Below are positions 17,050 through 27,469 of a stretch of 64,000 nt of DNA, in pieces (positions within the stretch are counted from its first letter, which is position 1; the number at the start of each line of letters is the position of its first letter). This DNA comes from Roseibium algicola (GTDB lineage Bacteria; Pseudomonadota; Alphaproteobacteria; Rhizobiales; Stappiaceae): the NCBI RefSeq assembly GCF_001999245.1, contig NZ_CP019630.1:4555001-4619000 (forward strand), given 5' to 3'. Below the pieces are notes generated by a model. It ran no database searches. It was not told the origin of the DNA and saw only the letters and a list, made by a program, of their open reading frames with translations. Both the position numbers and the translations under genes were made by a program.

Positions 17050-18476
17050 GCGACCCGCTTTGGACCCTTGATGCCTTTGTTGAAGCCGCCGGTGGCCGCC
17101 TTCAGGGTGATGCTGGCGCTGAAATTACCGGTATATCCATAGACAGCCGGACGCTGGAGCCGGGTGATGCATTCGTCGCGATCACCGGCGACCGTCTGGA
17201 CGGGCACGATTATGTTGCCGCCGCACTGGAAGCCAGCGCATCTGTGGCGCTGGTTGGCGAGGATCGCTTGTCCGACCTGCCCGAAGATGGCCGCTACGTG
17301 GTGGTGGACGATCCGCTTGAAGCCATGCGCAAGCTCGGTGTTGCTGCGCGGGCCCGCAGCAATGCCCGCATTGTCGCGGTCACCGGTTCTGTCGGCAAGA
17401 CCGGCACGAAGGAAGCGCTGCGCCTGACACTGACAGAATCCGGCAAGGTTCATGCCTCGGTTGCCTCTTTCAACAACCATTGGGGCGTACCGCTGACATT
17501 GGCACGCATGCCCGCCGACACGGATTTCGGTGTCTTCGAGATCGGCATGAACCATGCGGGCGAAATCTCGCCGCTGGTAAAGATGGTGCGCCCGCACGTG
17601 GTGATCATCACCACCGTTCAGCCGGTACACCTGGAATTCTTCGACAGCGTCGAGCAGATAGCCAAGGCAAAGGCAGAAATTTTCGACGGACTGGAGCCTG
17701 GTGGAATTGCGATCCTGAACAAGGACAATCTGCAATTCGACCTGCTGAAGTTTCTGGCGGCTGCTGCCGGTGTTTCCAAAATCCAAACATTTGGCGAAGA
17801 CCCTTCGGCAGACAGCCATCTCCAGAAGGCCGTTTCCTATCCGGCCGGATCGAGTGTCGACGCCAGCATTCTAGGCCAGGAAATCACCTACAAGATCGGG
17901 GCGTCGGGCAAACACCACGTCAAGAATAGCCTGGCGGTCCTGACCGCGGTCGTGGATCTGGGGGCGGATCTTGCAAAAGCAGGACTGGCACTCGATTCCA
18001 TGCGCGCACCCAAGGGTCGCGGCGAGGTGACCCGTCTGCCCATGCAGAAGGGCGAGTTCAACCTGATCGACGAGAGCTACAACGCCAATCCCGCCTCTAT
18101 GAAGGCAGCACTTGCCGTTCTAGGCGAGGCGCCTGTCACAAGGCCGGGTCGCCGCATTGCCGTCATTGGAGACATGCGCGAACTGGGGACCGATGCCGAC
18201 CGTTTGCACGCGGAGTTGCTCCAGCCGATTACCGACGCCGATATCGACGCGGTCTATTGCGCGGGCCCGCACATGCATGCGCTCTGGAAGCTGCTGCCGC
18301 ATGACCTGCGCGGACACTACTGCGAAGAAGCAAAAGACCTGGAAGACGTGCTTTTGGGCGACGTCCGTTCCGGTGATGTTGTTATGATCAAGGGATCGCT
18401 CGGAACCCGGATGGGCCCGCTTGTCGAGGCCTTGAAAAAAGAATATCCGCCTGCGGACGACACCGCAGCGGCGTAA
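17046..18476 (+). CDS. murF: UDP-MurNAc-tripeptide:D-Ala-D-Ala ligase MurF
   Basis: A 476-residue Mur ligase that attaches D-Ala-D-Ala to the UDP-MurNAc-tripeptide. Residues about 1-85 form the uridine-binding domain ([20 protein letters not shown]). The ATP loop is [14 protein letters not shown] at about 115, and the central [10 protein letters not shown] and [16 protein letters not shown] motifs are diagnostic for MurF. It completes the cytoplasmic pentapeptide using the product of Ddl. The start lies within the end of murE, with AAGGAAA as ribosome-binding site. Confidence 0.96.
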   Translation: MSDPLWTLDAFVEAAGGRLQGDAGAEITGISIDSRTLEPGDAFVAITGDRLDGHDYVAAALEASASVALVGEDRLSDLPEDGRYVVVDDPLEAMRKLGVAARARSNARIVAVTGSVGKTGTKEALRLTLTESGKVHASVASFNNHWGVPLTLARMPADTDFGVFEIGMNHAGEISPLVKMVRPHVVIITTVQPVHLEFFDSVEQIAKAKAEIFDGLEPGGIAILNKDNLQFDLLKFLAAAAGVSKIQTFGEDPSADSHLQKAVSYPAGSSVDASILGQEITYKIGASGKHHVKNSLAVLTAVVDLGADLAKAGLALDSMRAPKGRGEVTRLPMQKGEFNLIDESYNANPASMKAALAVLGEAPVTRPGRRIAVIGDMRELGTDADRLHAELLQPITDADIDAVYCAGPHMHALWKLLPHDLRGHYCEEAKDLEDVLLGDVRSGDVVMIKGSLGTRMGPLVEALKKEYPPADDTAAA

Positions 18477-18486
18477 GGGGCATTGG

Positions 18487-19572
18487 ATGTTTTATTTCTT
18501 GGGGCAATTCGCGGATCAGATTTCAGCGCTGAACGTGTTCCGTTACATCACTTTCCGAACCGGTGGCGCGATCATGACCGCGCTGTTTTTCGTTTTCCTG
18601 TTCGGACCGAAAATCATCGCCAGTCTTCGGATCCGGCAAGGGCATGGGCAGCCGATCCGCGCTGACGGACCTGAAAGTCATCTCCTGACCAAGAAAGGCA
18701 CGCCCACCATGGGCGGGTTGATGATCCTGTCAGGGGCCCTGGTCGCGGCATTGCTTTGGTCGGATCTTTCCAACCCTTACGTCTGGGTGGTCATCGGCGT
18801 CACCCTCGGGTTCGGCGGCATTGGCTTTTATGATGACTACCTGAAGGTCACCAAGTCCTCGCACAAGGGATTTGGCGGCAAGGCCCGGTTGGGCCTGGAG
18901 TTCCTGATCGCTGGCGGCGCGGCCTTCGCGGTTACCCTTCTGGATGTGTCCGAATACTCGGAAGCGATCACTTTTCCCTTCATCAAGGATCTGACGCTCA
19001 ATCTCGGTCTTTTCTTCATTCCCTTCGCGGCCTTCGTGATGGTTGGCGCGGGGAATGCGGTCAACCTGACCGACGGTCTCGATGGTCTGGCAATCGTACC
19101 GGTGATGATCGCCTGCGCGTCCTTCGGCCTGATTGCCTATCTTTCCGGTAATGCGGTTTTTGCCAGCTATCTCCAGATCCACCACGTTGCCGGCACCGGT
19201 GAACTTGCCGTCATCTGTGGTGCCGTGATCGGCGCGGGTCTCGGCTTCCTGTGGTTCAACGCTCCTCCGGCCGCCATCTTCATGGGTGACACCGGATCAC
19301 TTGCTCTCGGCGGCATGATCGGCGCGATCGCGGTTGCCACCAAGCACGAGATTGTTCTGGCCATCATTGGAGGCCTCTTCGTGCTCGAAGCCGTGTCGGT
19401 CATCGTGCAGGTGTTTTCCTTCAAACTGACCGGCAAGCGGGTCTTCCGCATGGCGCCGATCCACCATCATTTCGAGATCATGGGCTGGACCGAAAGCCAG
19501 GTGGTGATCCGCTTCTGGATTATTTCCGTCGTGCTTGCCCTGCTCGGCCTCGCAACCTTGAAGCTGAGGTAG
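18487..19572 (+). CDS. mraY: Phospho-MurNAc-pentapeptide translocase MraY
   Basis: A 361-residue integral membrane enzyme with about ten TM helices. It joins phospho-MurNAc-pentapeptide to undecaprenyl phosphate to make lipid I. The catalytic aspartates are visible in FYDDYLKV and [10 protein letters not shown], and the histidine cluster PIHHHFE near the C-terminus is intact. Length matches the family. AAGGGG stands 6 nt before the ATG. It sits between murF and murD, the usual order in alphaproteobacteria. Confidence 0.97.
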   Translation: MFYFLGQFADQISALNVFRYITFRTGGAIMTALFFVFLFGPKIIASLRIRQGHGQPIRADGPESHLLTKKGTPTMGGLMILSGALVAALLWSDLSNPYVWVVIGVTLGFGGIGFYDDYLKVTKSSHKGFGGKARLGLEFLIAGGAAFAVTLLDVSEYSEAITFPFIKDLTLNLGLFFIPFAAFVMVGAGNAVNLTDGLDGLAIVPVMIACASFGLIAYLSGNAVFASYLQIHHVAGTGELAVICGAVIGAGLGFLWFNAPPAAIFMGDTGSLALGGMIGAIAVATKHEIVLAIIGGLFVLEAVSVIVQVFSFKLTGKRVFRMAPIHHHFEIMGWTESQVVIRFWIISVVLALLGLATLKLR

Positions 19573-19576
19573 GCGC

Positions 19577-20977
19577 ATGATCCCGGTCACCACATTCGAC
19601 GGCAGAAAGGTTGCCCTGTTCGGGCTCGGCGGGTCCGGGCTTGCAACGGCGCGCGCGCTGAAGGCGGGCGGTGCGGATGTGGTCTGTTTCGACGACAACG
19701 AAGCCCGGGTCGCACAAGCTGCCGGCGAGGGGCTTGCAACGCAAGACCTTCGGGACCTTGACTGGTCGGACGTTGCCGCACTGGTTCTTGCACCTGGTGT
19801 GCCGCTGACCCATCCGGTGCCGCACTGGTCGGTGGAGCTGGCGCGTGATGCGGGCGTCGAGATTGTCGGCGATGTCGAGCTTTTCTGTCGCGAGCGGCGC
19901 AAACAATGCCCGTCCGCGCCGCTGATTGCTATTACCGGTACCAATGGCAAGTCGACGACCACGGCCCTGATCGCGCATCTCCTGAAGGCCCTCGGCCGGG
20001 ACGTGCAACTCGGCGGTAACATCGGGACGCCGGTTCTGGAGCTGGATCCTCCGCAACCCGGTCGGCATTATGTAGTGGAGTGCTCTTCCTACCAGATCGA
20101 TTTGGCGCCGAACTTGGATGCAACGGTCGGCATTCACATGAACCTGTCACCGGATCATCTCGATCGTCACGGGTCCATGGAAAACTACGCCGCTATCAAG
20201 GAGCGGCTTGTTGCCGGTGCCAAGGTCGCGGTGGTGGGAGTTGACGACCGGTTGTCCTCAGCAATTGCCGACAGGCTTGAACTTGCACGCAAGCCCGTGT
20301 GCCGGATCGCTGGTGAGAAGGAACTCACCAACGGTATCTACGCTCGCCACGGACGACTGATCGAGGCGCATGACGGCAGCCAGATCGAAGTGGCGCTGCT
20401 TGGCGGGATCGACAGCCTCCGCGGTGACCACAACGGCCAGAATGCGGCGGCTGCCTTCGCGGCTCTGCGTGCGCTGGAAATTCCGGCAGCGCAGATCGCG
20501 GAAGCCCTCAAGACCTTCCCGGGACTTCATCACCGCATGGAAGTGGTGGAGAAGAAGGGCCGGGTTCTCTATATCAACGATTCCAAGGCTACCAACGCTG
20601 ACGCTGCGGCCAGAGCATTGGCAAGTTTCGACCGGATCTACTGGATCGCGGGCGGTCGGGCCAAGGCGGGCGGTATCTCCTCGCTGGACGAATATTTCCC
20701 GAAGATCGCCAAGACTTTCCTGATCGGAGAGGCGGCTCAGGATTTCGCCAAGACGCTGGATGGCCGCGTGCCCTTCAAGATCAGCGGAACGCTGACCCAG
20801 GCCGTGCAGGACGCCGCTGCCGAGGCGGCAGAGGACGGTGCCGCGGAAATCGCCATACTTTTGTCGCCCGCCTGTGCGAGCTTCGACCAATTCCCGAATT
20901 TTGAACTGCGGGGCGCTGCTTTTGTCGATGCGGTGCGTGCCTTGCCCAATTCCGGCAATACCCAGGAGGTCGCCTGA
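19577..20977 (+). CDS. murD: UDP-MurNAc-L-Ala:D-Glu ligase MurD
   Basis: A 466-residue Mur ligase adding D-glutamate to UDP-MurNAc-L-alanine. The N-terminal dinucleotide-like fold starts with [14 protein letters not shown], the ATP loop is [14 protein letters not shown] (about 115-128), and [11 protein letters not shown] near residue 335 is the MurD signature region. It starts 4 bp after mraY with GAGG as ribosome-binding site. Typical length, no anomalies. Confidence 0.96.
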   Translation: MIPVTTFDGRKVALFGLGGSGLATARALKAGGADVVCFDDNEARVAQAAGEGLATQDLRDLDWSDVAALVLAPGVPLTHPVPHWSVELARDAGVEIVGDVELFCRERRKQCPSAPLIAITGTNGKSTTTALIAHLLKALGRDVQLGGNIGTPVLELDPPQPGRHYVVECSSYQIDLAPNLDATVGIHMNLSPDHLDRHGSMENYAAIKERLVAGAKVAVVGVDDRLSSAIADRLELARKPVCRIAGEKELTNGIYARHGRLIEAHDGSQIEVALLGGIDSLRGDHNGQNAAAAFAALRALEIPAAQIAEALKTFPGLHHRMEVVEKKGRVLYINDSKATNADAAARALASFDRIYWIAGGRAKAGGISSLDEYFPKIAKTFLIGEAAQDFAKTLDGRVPFKISGTLTQAVQDAAAEAAEDGAAEIAILLSPACASFDQFPNFELRGAAFVDAVRALPNSGNTQEVA

Positions 20978-20978
20978 T

Positions 20979-22136
20979 ATGGTTTCGCGCGCCGATCGCA
21001 GCCGCTTTGCGGAATGGCTCTGGACAGTGGACCACTATCTGCTTGCCGCCTTCAGCCTGCTGATGGTTGGCGGTGTGGTGCTTTCGTTTGCAGCCAGTCC
21101 GCCGGTTGCCGAACGCATCGGCGTTGAAACCTTCTATTTCGTCAAGCGACAGGCCATGTTCCTGATCCCGGCCCTGACGATCATGCTCGCCGGCTCGCTG
21201 ATGACGCCGCGCATGGTCCGGCGAGCGGCACTCATCCTGTTCATCGTGTCACTACTGATGATGGTTGCCACCCTGTTCCTGGGGTTTGAGGCCAAGGGTG
21301 CGCGGCGCTGGATCTATATCGCCGGGTTGTCGATACAGCCGTCCGAATTCCTGAAGCCGGCCTTCGTGATCCTGATCGCCTTCCTTCTGTCGGAAAGCGG
21401 CCGCCGGCGCGAGGTGCCTGGGGTACTCTTCGCCTTTGTACTCTTTGCGGTTTGCGCGGCTCTCCTGATCGCCCAGCCGGACTTCGGTCAGACCATGCTG
21501 CTCGGCCTGGTCTGGGCAGGGCTGTTCTTTCTGAACGGGATTTCCTGGCTCATCATCATGGCGCTTGGCGTCATCGGGATCGTCGGCCTGTTTGCCGCGT
21601 ATGCCTTCCTACCGCACGTGACCAACCGCGTGGACCGGTTCCTGGACCCAAGCTCCGGTGACACCTTCCAGATCGATACGGCCAAGGATTCCTTTCTTGC
21701 AGGTGGGTGGCTGGGCCGTGGTCCGGGGGAGGGCACCGTCAAGCGGATTCTGCCGGACAGCCACACAGACTTCATCTTCGCCGTTGTCGGCGAGGAGTTC
21801 GGCGTAATCGCCTGTCTGCTGCTTGTCTCCGTCTTTGCATTCATCGTCTTGAGAGGCCTGCGTCACGCCAGCCGTGATCAGGATGCCTTCAGTCGTCTTG
21901 CCACAGCAGGACTGACCGTGCTGTTCGGCCTGCAGGCCACGATCAACCTCGCGGTGAACCTTCACCTCATTCCGTCCAAGGGCATGACCCTGCCTTTCGT
22001 TTCCTACGGCGGGTCGTCGCTCTTGTCGTCCGCCATGACCGCTGGTGCCATTCTGGCGCTCACGCGCAGGCGGCCGCAGCCGTCGCGCGGTGATGTCGTC
22101 ACGGTGAGCCGGCTTTCACCCTCTTCCCTGATGTAA
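20979..22136 (+). CDS. ftsW: Septal peptidoglycan polymerase FtsW
   Basis: A 385-residue SEDS-family glycosyltransferase with about ten TM helices. It polymerises lipid II at the septum together with FtsI. Conserved segments include GARRWIYIAGLSIQPSEFLK (about residues 103-122), IAQPDFGQTMLL and the C-terminal LPFVSYGGSSLL. The ATG at 20979, one base after the murD stop and 6 bp after an AGGAGG site, is the true start; an upstream in-frame extension lies inside murD and is rejected. Confidence 0.96.
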   Translation: MVSRADRSRFAEWLWTVDHYLLAAFSLLMVGGVVLSFAASPPVAERIGVETFYFVKRQAMFLIPALTIMLAGSLMTPRMVRRAALILFIVSLLMMVATLFLGFEAKGARRWIYIAGLSIQPSEFLKPAFVILIAFLLSESGRRREVPGVLFAFVLFAVCAALLIAQPDFGQTMLLGLVWAGLFFLNGISWLIIMALGVIGIVGLFAAYAFLPHVTNRVDRFLDPSSGDTFQIDTAKDSFLAGGWLGRGPGEGTVKRILPDSHTDFIFAVVGEEFGVIACLLLVSVFAFIVLRGLRHASRDQDAFSRLATAGLTVLFGLQATINLAVNLHLIPSKGMTLPFVSYGGSSLLSSAMTAGAILALTRRRPQPSRGDVVTVSRLSPSSLM

Positions 22137-22153
22137 GGCCCCAAGCCGCACTC

Positions 22154-23260
22154 ATGAGCAAAACTGTTTTACTGACGGCCGGCGGAACGGGCGGCCACCT
22201 CTTCCCCGCACAGGCGCTGGCCAGCGAGTTGATCCGGCGCGGCTGGACCGTGGAACTTGCAACCGACGAACGGGCCGACAAATACGGCAGCGCCTTTCCC
22301 GCTCGCAAGGTTCACATCATCGCCTCGGAGACCATCCGGGGGCGCAATCCTTTCCTGCTGGCGAAGACTGCAGTAAAACTGTTTCTTGGAACGCTGCAGG
22401 CACGCAAGGTGATCAAGGCCTTGAAGCCGGATGTCGTGGCCGGGTTTGGTGGTTATCCGACGTTTCCGCCGATGTATGCTGCCCGGCTCACGGGCACGCC
22501 CTCCATCCTGCACGAAGCAAACGGCGTCATGGGGCGGGCCAACCGCCTGTTGGCGAAGGGCGTGACCGCCATTGCCACAAGCGTTCCGATCGAAGATCTG
22601 CCGGCGGATTTCAAGGCCAAGCTGACTGAAACGGGCAACCCTGTTCGGGATGCCGTCCTCGCGGCTGCGGAGTTGCCCTACTCGGCACCGCTCACTGGTG
22701 GAACGTTCAACCTGCTGGTCTTCGGCGGATCCCAGGGCGCGCGTTTCTTTTCCGACCTGTTGCCGCCGGCGCTTGAAAAACTGCCTGCCGACATCCGCGC
22801 CCGTTTGCGGATCGTGCAGCAGTGCCGTCCGGAGGACATGGAGCGGGTTCAGGCGGTTTACGACAGTCTGGGCGTTCAGGCCGAATGCGCGCCATTCTTC
22901 CAGGACATGCCACAGCGGATTGCCCAGGCGCATCTGGTGATCTGCCGGTCCGGTGCGTCGTCGGTCAGCGAGCTCAGTGTGCTTGGCCGTCCCTCCATTC
23001 TGGTACCGTTGCCCGGGGCCATTGATCAGGACCAGGCTGCCAATGCCAAGGTGCTTGAAAAAGCAGGTGGGGCCTGGCCGATCCGTCAGGTCGACCTTTA
23101 TCCGGAGCGGTTGGCCCAGGAAATCACCCGATTCATGAATGCACCCGAAATGCTGGGCGAAGCAGCGCAAAAGGCGCGCAGCGTCGCCAGGCCTGACGCG
23201 GTGAAAAGACTTGCCGACCTCGTCGAGAAGGTCGCAGCAAAACAAGGAGAACGGCCATGA
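22154..23260 (+). CDS. murG: UDP-GlcNAc:lipid I N-acetylglucosaminyltransferase MurG
   Basis: A 368-residue GT28 glycosyltransferase that converts lipid I to lipid II on the inner face of the membrane. The N-terminal [10 protein letters not shown] loop, [10 protein letters not shown], the [12 protein letters not shown] membrane-face region and the C-terminal donor-site motif [10 protein letters not shown] are all intact. The gene starts 17 bp after ftsW, and its stop overlaps the murC start by four bases. Confidence 0.97.
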   Translation: MSKTVLLTAGGTGGHLFPAQALASELIRRGWTVELATDERADKYGSAFPARKVHIIASETIRGRNPFLLAKTAVKLFLGTLQARKVIKALKPDVVAGFGGYPTFPPMYAARLTGTPSILHEANGVMGRANRLLAKGVTAIATSVPIEDLPADFKAKLTETGNPVRDAVLAAAELPYSAPLTGGTFNLLVFGGSQGARFFSDLLPPALEKLPADIRARLRIVQQCRPEDMERVQAVYDSLGVQAECAPFFQDMPQRIAQAHLVICRSGASSVSELSVLGRPSILVPLPGAIDQDQAANAKVLEKAGGAWPIRQVDLYPERLAQEITRFMNAPEMLGEAAQKARSVARPDAVKRLADLVEKVAAKQGERP

Positions 23261-24657
23261 AGATGCCGCAGGACATCGGACCGGTTCATTTTGTCGGCAT
23301 CGGCGGTATCGGCATGAGCGGGATTGCCGAAGTGCTGAAGACCCTCGGCTACACGGTACAAGGCTCGGACATGGCGGAAAACGCCAATGTTCAGCGACTT
23401 CGTGACAACGGCATCAAGGTTTCCATTGGCCATGCCGCAGAAAACCTGGGCGATGCCGAGGTGCTGGTCGTGTCTTCCGCCATCAAGAAGGACAACCCGG
23501 AACTGGTCGCGGCCCGCGAAAAGCTGATCCCTGTGGTGCGACGGGCGGAAATGCTGGCCGAGCTGATGCGCTTCAAGCAGGCGATCGCCGTTGGCGGCAC
23601 ACATGGCAAGACCACGACCACATCGATGGTGGCCGCTCTTCTCGATGCCGGTGGTCTGGATCCGACGGTGATCAACGGCGGTATCATCAATGCCTATGGC
23701 ACCAATGCCCGCATGGGCGAGGGTGACTGGATGGTTGTCGAGGCAGACGAGAGCGACGGCACCTTCGTCAAGCTGCCGGCTGATGTCGCCATCGTCACAA
23801 ACATCGATCCGGAGCATCTGGATCACTACGGCGACTTCGCTGGCGTACGCGCTGCCTTCCGGCAGTTCGTTGAAAATGTGCCCTTCTACGGCTTTGCCGT
23901 CATGTGTCTCGACCATCCCGAAGTCCAGACGATGATCGGGACCATCGAGGACCGGCGTGTCGTCACCTATGGCGCCAATCCGCAGGCCGACGTTCGCTAC
24001 ACCGATGTGTCGATGGATGGTGGCAAGTCGATCTTCTCCGTGACCCTTCGTGATCGCCGCAGCGGGCAGGTGATCGAACTGAACGACCTGACGCTGCCGA
24101 TGCCGGGCCTTCACAACGTTTCGAATGCCACCGCGGCAATCGCGGTTGCCTCACAGCTTGGCGTCGAGGCGGACGATCTCAGAAAAGGCATTGCGGCCTT
24201 CGGCGGCGTCAAGCGGCGCTTCACGCACACCGGTACGGTGGGCGGCGTTCAGATATTCGACGATTACGGCCACCACCCTGTTGAAATCAAGGCCGTGCTC
24301 CATGCGGCGCGCGAGTCGACAAAAGGCAAGGTAATCGCGGTGATGCAGCCGCATCGCTATTCGCGCCTGCACAGCCTGTTCGATGATTTCTCGAACTGCT
24401 TCAACGATGCGGATGCGGTGATTATCGCTCCTGTCTACGCCGCGGGGGAGCAGCCGATCGAGGGAGCGGCACATACCGATCTCGTCTCGGGCATGAAGAC
24501 CCGCGGTCACAGAAACGTTCGGGCGATCGAGGGCCCGGAAGAGCTGCCGGCGCTTGTCAAGGAACTGACCGAGCCGGGCGACTTCGTGGTTTGCCTCGGG
24601 GCCGGCAACATCACCCAGTGGGCGTACGCGCTGCCGAAACAGCTGGAAGAGCTTTAA
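23257..24657 (+). CDS. murC: UDP-MurNAc:L-alanine ligase MurC
   Basis: A 466-residue Mur ligase, the first committed step of stem-peptide synthesis. The N-terminal [14 protein letters not shown] nucleotide fold and the ATP loop [14 protein letters not shown] (about residues 110-123) are diagnostic for MurC, as is EADESDGTF near 165. The late [15 protein letters not shown] and MQPHRYSR segments are intact. AAGGAG precedes the start; translation is probably coupled to murG through the ATGA overlap. Confidence 0.97.
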   Translation: MKMPQDIGPVHFVGIGGIGMSGIAEVLKTLGYTVQGSDMAENANVQRLRDNGIKVSIGHAAENLGDAEVLVVSSAIKKDNPELVAAREKLIPVVRRAEMLAELMRFKQAIAVGGTHGKTTTTSMVAALLDAGGLDPTVINGGIINAYGTNARMGEGDWMVVEADESDGTFVKLPADVAIVTNIDPEHLDHYGDFAGVRAAFRQFVENVPFYGFAVMCLDHPEVQTMIGTIEDRRVVTYGANPQADVRYTDVSMDGGKSIFSVTLRDRRSGQVIELNDLTLPMPGLHNVSNATAAIAVASQLGVEADDLRKGIAAFGGVKRRFTHTGTVGGVQIFDDYGHHPVEIKAVLHAARESTKGKVIAVMQPHRYSRLHSLFDDFSNCFNDADAVIIAPVYAAGEQPIEGAAHTDLVSGMKTRGHRNVRAIEGPEELPALVKELTEPGDFVVCLGAGNITQWAYALPKQLEEL

Positions 24658-24669
24658 GGAGGACGTCAC

Positions 24670-25641
24670 ATGGCGTTTCCCGATCTGCTGGAGCAGTATC
24701 CGGAGCTTGCCGAAGGTATCGGCGGCAAGCTGACGGCCAACCAGCCACTGTCTGCGGTCACGTGGTTCCGCACTGGTGGTCCCGCGCAGTTGATGTTCCA
24801 GCCGGCGGATGAAGACGACCTTGCTGCCTTCCTGAAAAAGCTTCCGAAAGATGTTCCGGTGCTGCCGGTAGGGCTGGGTTCCAACCTGCTGATCCGTGAC
24901 GGCGGCCTGAAGGGCGTTGTCATTCGCCTGAGTGCAAAGGGCTTCGGTTCCATTGAGGAAGTCGGCGGTAACAGGTTGAAGGCAGGGGCGGCCGTGCCGG
25001 ACAAGCGTCTGGCGGAAGCTGCGGCCAAGGCCGGTCTCGGCGGTTTTGCGTTTTACACAGGTATTCCTGGCGGTCTGGGCGGTGCGCTGCGCATGAATGC
25101 GGGCGCTCACGGCACGGAAACCCGCGAGCGCATGGTGGAGCTGACCGCGGTCGACCGGAACGGCAACCGCCACGTTCTGACGAATGAGGACATGGGCTAT
25201 GCCTATCGCCACTCGGAGGCTTCGAAAGACCTGATCTTTACCTCCGCCGTCTTTGAAGGCGTGCCGCAGGACGAAGCCTCGATCCGGCAGGAAATGGCCG
25301 ACGTTGTCGCCCACCGTGAACGGGCGCAGCCGATCCGTGAAAAGACCGGCGGATCCACCTTCAAGAACCCGCCCGGTACGTCGGCATGGAAAGAGGTCGA
25401 CGCGGCAGGCTGCCGTGGCCTGACCGTCGGCGGAGCGCAAATGTCCGAAATGCATTGCAACTTCATGATCAATACCGGAACGGCCACCGGACATGATCTC
25501 GAACTGCTGGGGGAAACCGTGCGCGCGCGCGTGCTGGCGCACAGCGGCATCCGCCTGGAGTGGGAGATCAAGCGCCTGGGTGAATTCGGTTCAGAGGGGG
25601 CTATCGAGCCATTTCTGGGCAAGGAAGGGGAGGCTGCCTGA
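24670..25641 (+). CDS. murB: UDP-N-acetylenolpyruvoylglucosamine reductase MurB
   Basis: A 323-residue FAD enzyme that reduces UDP-GlcNAc-enolpyruvate to UDP-MurNAc with NADPH. FAD-binding motifs are [18 protein letters not shown] near residue 75 and [18 protein letters not shown] near 135. The C-terminal catalytic region includes [10 protein letters not shown] (with the type I active-site serine) and [11 protein letters not shown]. An AAGGAGG site 7 nt ahead fixes the start. Its stop shares one base with the ddl start (TGATG). Confidence 0.96.
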   Translation: MAFPDLLEQYPELAEGIGGKLTANQPLSAVTWFRTGGPAQLMFQPADEDDLAAFLKKLPKDVPVLPVGLGSNLLIRDGGLKGVVIRLSAKGFGSIEEVGGNRLKAGAAVPDKRLAEAAAKAGLGGFAFYTGIPGGLGGALRMNAGAHGTETRERMVELTAVDRNGNRHVLTNEDMGYAYRHSEASKDLIFTSAVFEGVPQDEASIRQEMADVVAHRERAQPIREKTGGSTFKNPPGTSAWKEVDAAGCRGLTVGGAQMSEMHCNFMINTGTATGHDLELLGETVRARVLAHSGIRLEWEIKRLGEFGSEGAIEPFLGKEGEAA

Positions 25642-26567
25642 TGGCAAGCAAACATGTCGCTGTTCTGATGGGGGGCTGGGTTAACGAGCGTCCTGTAAGC
25701 CTCGCCAGCGGCAAGGGCTGCGCCGATGCGCTGGAAGAAGCCGGCTACCGGGTGACCAGGGTCGACGTTGACCGCAATATTTCCGCTGTTCTCAAAGATT
25801 TGAAGCCCGATGTGGTCTTTAACGCTCTTCACGGTCCCTTCGGCGAGGATGGCTGCGTTCAGGGAATATTAGAAGTTCTTAACATCCCGTACACACATTC
25901 CGGTGTGCTCGCCTCGAGCCTTGCAATGAACAAGGTGAAGGCAAAAGCGGTGATGAATGCAGCCGGAATTCCGGTCACGGAACACCTTGTTGTCAACCGC
26001 CGGGAGATCACCCGCGAGCATCCGATGAAGCCGCCATATGTGCTGAAACCCATCAACGAGGGATCGAGCTTCGGGGTGCTGATTGTCAAGGAAGATCAAG
26101 AGTTTCCGCCACAGGAACTGGGTCGGGAGGACTGGCCTTACCCTGACGTTCTGATGTGCGAAAAGTTCATCAGCGGGCGGGAGCTGACCTGTGCCGTCAT
26201 GGATGATACGGCCCTGGGTGTCATCGACATAGTGCCGTTAGGTCACGGCTTCTACGATTACGACGCAAAATATGCACAAGGCGGTTCAAAACACATTCTT
26301 CCTGCAAAAATTTCACCGATTGTTTACCAAACCATAGAGACACTAGCAGTTAAGGCGCATCAGGCTCTGGGTTGCCGCGGTGTTTCCCGCGCCGACTTCC
26401 GATTCGATGAAAAGGAAGACGGATCCGGAGAGCTGATTTGCCTAGAAGTGAACACGCAGCCAGGCATGACGCCGACTTCTCTTGTGCCCGAAATGGCGGC
26501 CCACAAGGGGATGAGTTTCAAGGACCTGGTCAGCTGGATGGTTGAGGACGCGAGTTGCTGTCGATAA
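25641..26567 (+). CDS. ddl: D-alanine--D-alanine ligase
   Basis: A 308-residue ATP-grasp ligase that makes D-Ala-D-Ala for MurF. The N-terminal VLMGGWVNERPVSLASG loop, NALHGPFGEDGCVQG, and KPINEGSSFGV with the ATP-grasp residues are intact, as is the metal/substrate site LEVNTQPGMTPTSLVPEMA. Its short length fits the DdlB type encoded in dcw clusters. Codon and base use change inside the gene: about 26225-26355 is AT-rich with codons such as ATA, TTA and CTA that are rare in the neighbours, possibly an internal promoter for ftsQAZ. The end overlaps the probable ftsQ start by 13 bases. Confidence 0.96.
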   Translation: MASKHVAVLMGGWVNERPVSLASGKGCADALEEAGYRVTRVDVDRNISAVLKDLKPDVVFNALHGPFGEDGCVQGILEVLNIPYTHSGVLASSLAMNKVKAKAVMNAAGIPVTEHLVVNRREITREHPMKPPYVLKPINEGSSFGVLIVKEDQEFPPQELGREDWPYPDVLMCEKFISGRELTCAVMDDTALGVIDIVPLGHGFYDYDAKYAQGGSKHILPAKISPIVYQTIETLAVKAHQALGCRGVSRADFRFDEKEDGSGELICLEVNTQPGMTPTSLVPEMAAHKGMSFKDLVSWMVEDASCCR

Positions 26568-27469
26568 GGCGCAAACATTACCGGGACGCGATGACCCCGC
26601 TGGAGGCCGAACTGGCTCCGCGTGGGCGCGGTGTGCCGCGTTTGCACCGCCAGCCGGTGTGGCGTTCGGCCGGGCGCCTGGCAGATCTGCCACGCTGGTC
26701 GGGATCTGCTGCTGCGCTGACTTTCTTAACCTTAACAATTGGTTATGGAATAGTCATAGGGGGGCACGGCCGGCTTGTTGCCGACAGCCTCCTGTCCGCT
26801 GCAGGTTTCGGCATCGAGGCCGTCAAGCTGTCCGGCCAGCGTGAAATCAACGAGTTCCAGATCCTGGAAGCGCTGGAAATTCACGAAGGTTCCTCGCTCG
26901 CCCTGTTTGATGCCAATAGCGCTCGCGAGCGTCTTAACGAGATGGCCTGGGTGAAGAGCGCTTCGGTGATGAAGCTCTATCCGAGCACGCTGCAGATCAA
27001 CATCGAGGAACGCGTGCCCTATGCGCTGTGGCAGCGCGGCGACATGGTCTCGATCGTAAACGAATCAGGTGACGTGATCACCGACGAGGTGGATGGGCGT
27101 TATGCCAACCTGCTGCTTGTCGTGAACCACGGTGCTCAGCGCCGGGCATCCGAGATCAACACCGCGCTGGAGAAGGTCCCGGGCCTGCGTCCGCGCGTAC
27201 GCGCGGCGTTCCTGATCAGCGATCGCCGCTGGGACCTGCAGCTTGAGAACGGGATTTCGATCCGCTTGCCCCAAGACAACATCGACGCCGCCTTGGCAGA
27301 TCTGGTGAAAATGGATGAAGAAAGCGGGCTTCTGTCCCGGGATATCGTTGCCATCGACATGCGTCTGGCAGACCGCGTGACCGTGCGCCTCTCCGACGAG
27401 GCTGCCGAACAGCGCAAGGTCATGACGGGCGGCAAGGGCCGCTCAGGCAAAAAGGAGCGTGACACATGA
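26555..27469 (+). CDS. ftsQ: Cell division protein FtsQ
   Basis: A 304-residue bitopic membrane protein with a cytoplasmic N-terminus (about 1-50), one TM helix (about 52-70), a POTRA domain (VKLSGQREINEFQILEAL, residues about 88-160) and a periplasmic beta domain. It binds FtsL-FtsB and recruits them to the septum. I take the TTG at 26555 because GAGG stands 7 nt before it; an ATG at 26591 is an alternative giving 292 residues. The TM-coding stretch (26720-26765) is unusually AT-rich with a run of rare codons (TTA, TTA, ACA, GGA, ATA). The gene ends in the four-base overlap with ftsA. Confidence 0.93.
   Translation: MLSIRRKHYRDAMTPLEAELAPRGRGVPRLHRQPVWRSAGRLADLPRWSGSAAALTFLTLTIGYGIVIGGHGRLVADSLLSAAGFGIEAVKLSGQREINEFQILEALEIHEGSSLALFDANSARERLNEMAWVKSASVMKLYPSTLQINIEERVPYALWQRGDMVSIVNESGDVITDEVDGRYANLLLVVNHGAQRRASEINTALEKVPGLRPRVRAAFLISDRRWDLQLENGISIRLPQDNIDAALADLVKMDEESGLLSRDIVAIDMRLADRVTVRLSDEAAEQRKVMTGGKGRSGKKERDT

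Noticed and set aside
26726..26736. TTAACCTTAAC inside ftsQ as a CtrA site
   Set aside because: The two TTAA elements are only 2 bp apart, not 7; it is better explained as part of the rare-codon stretch.
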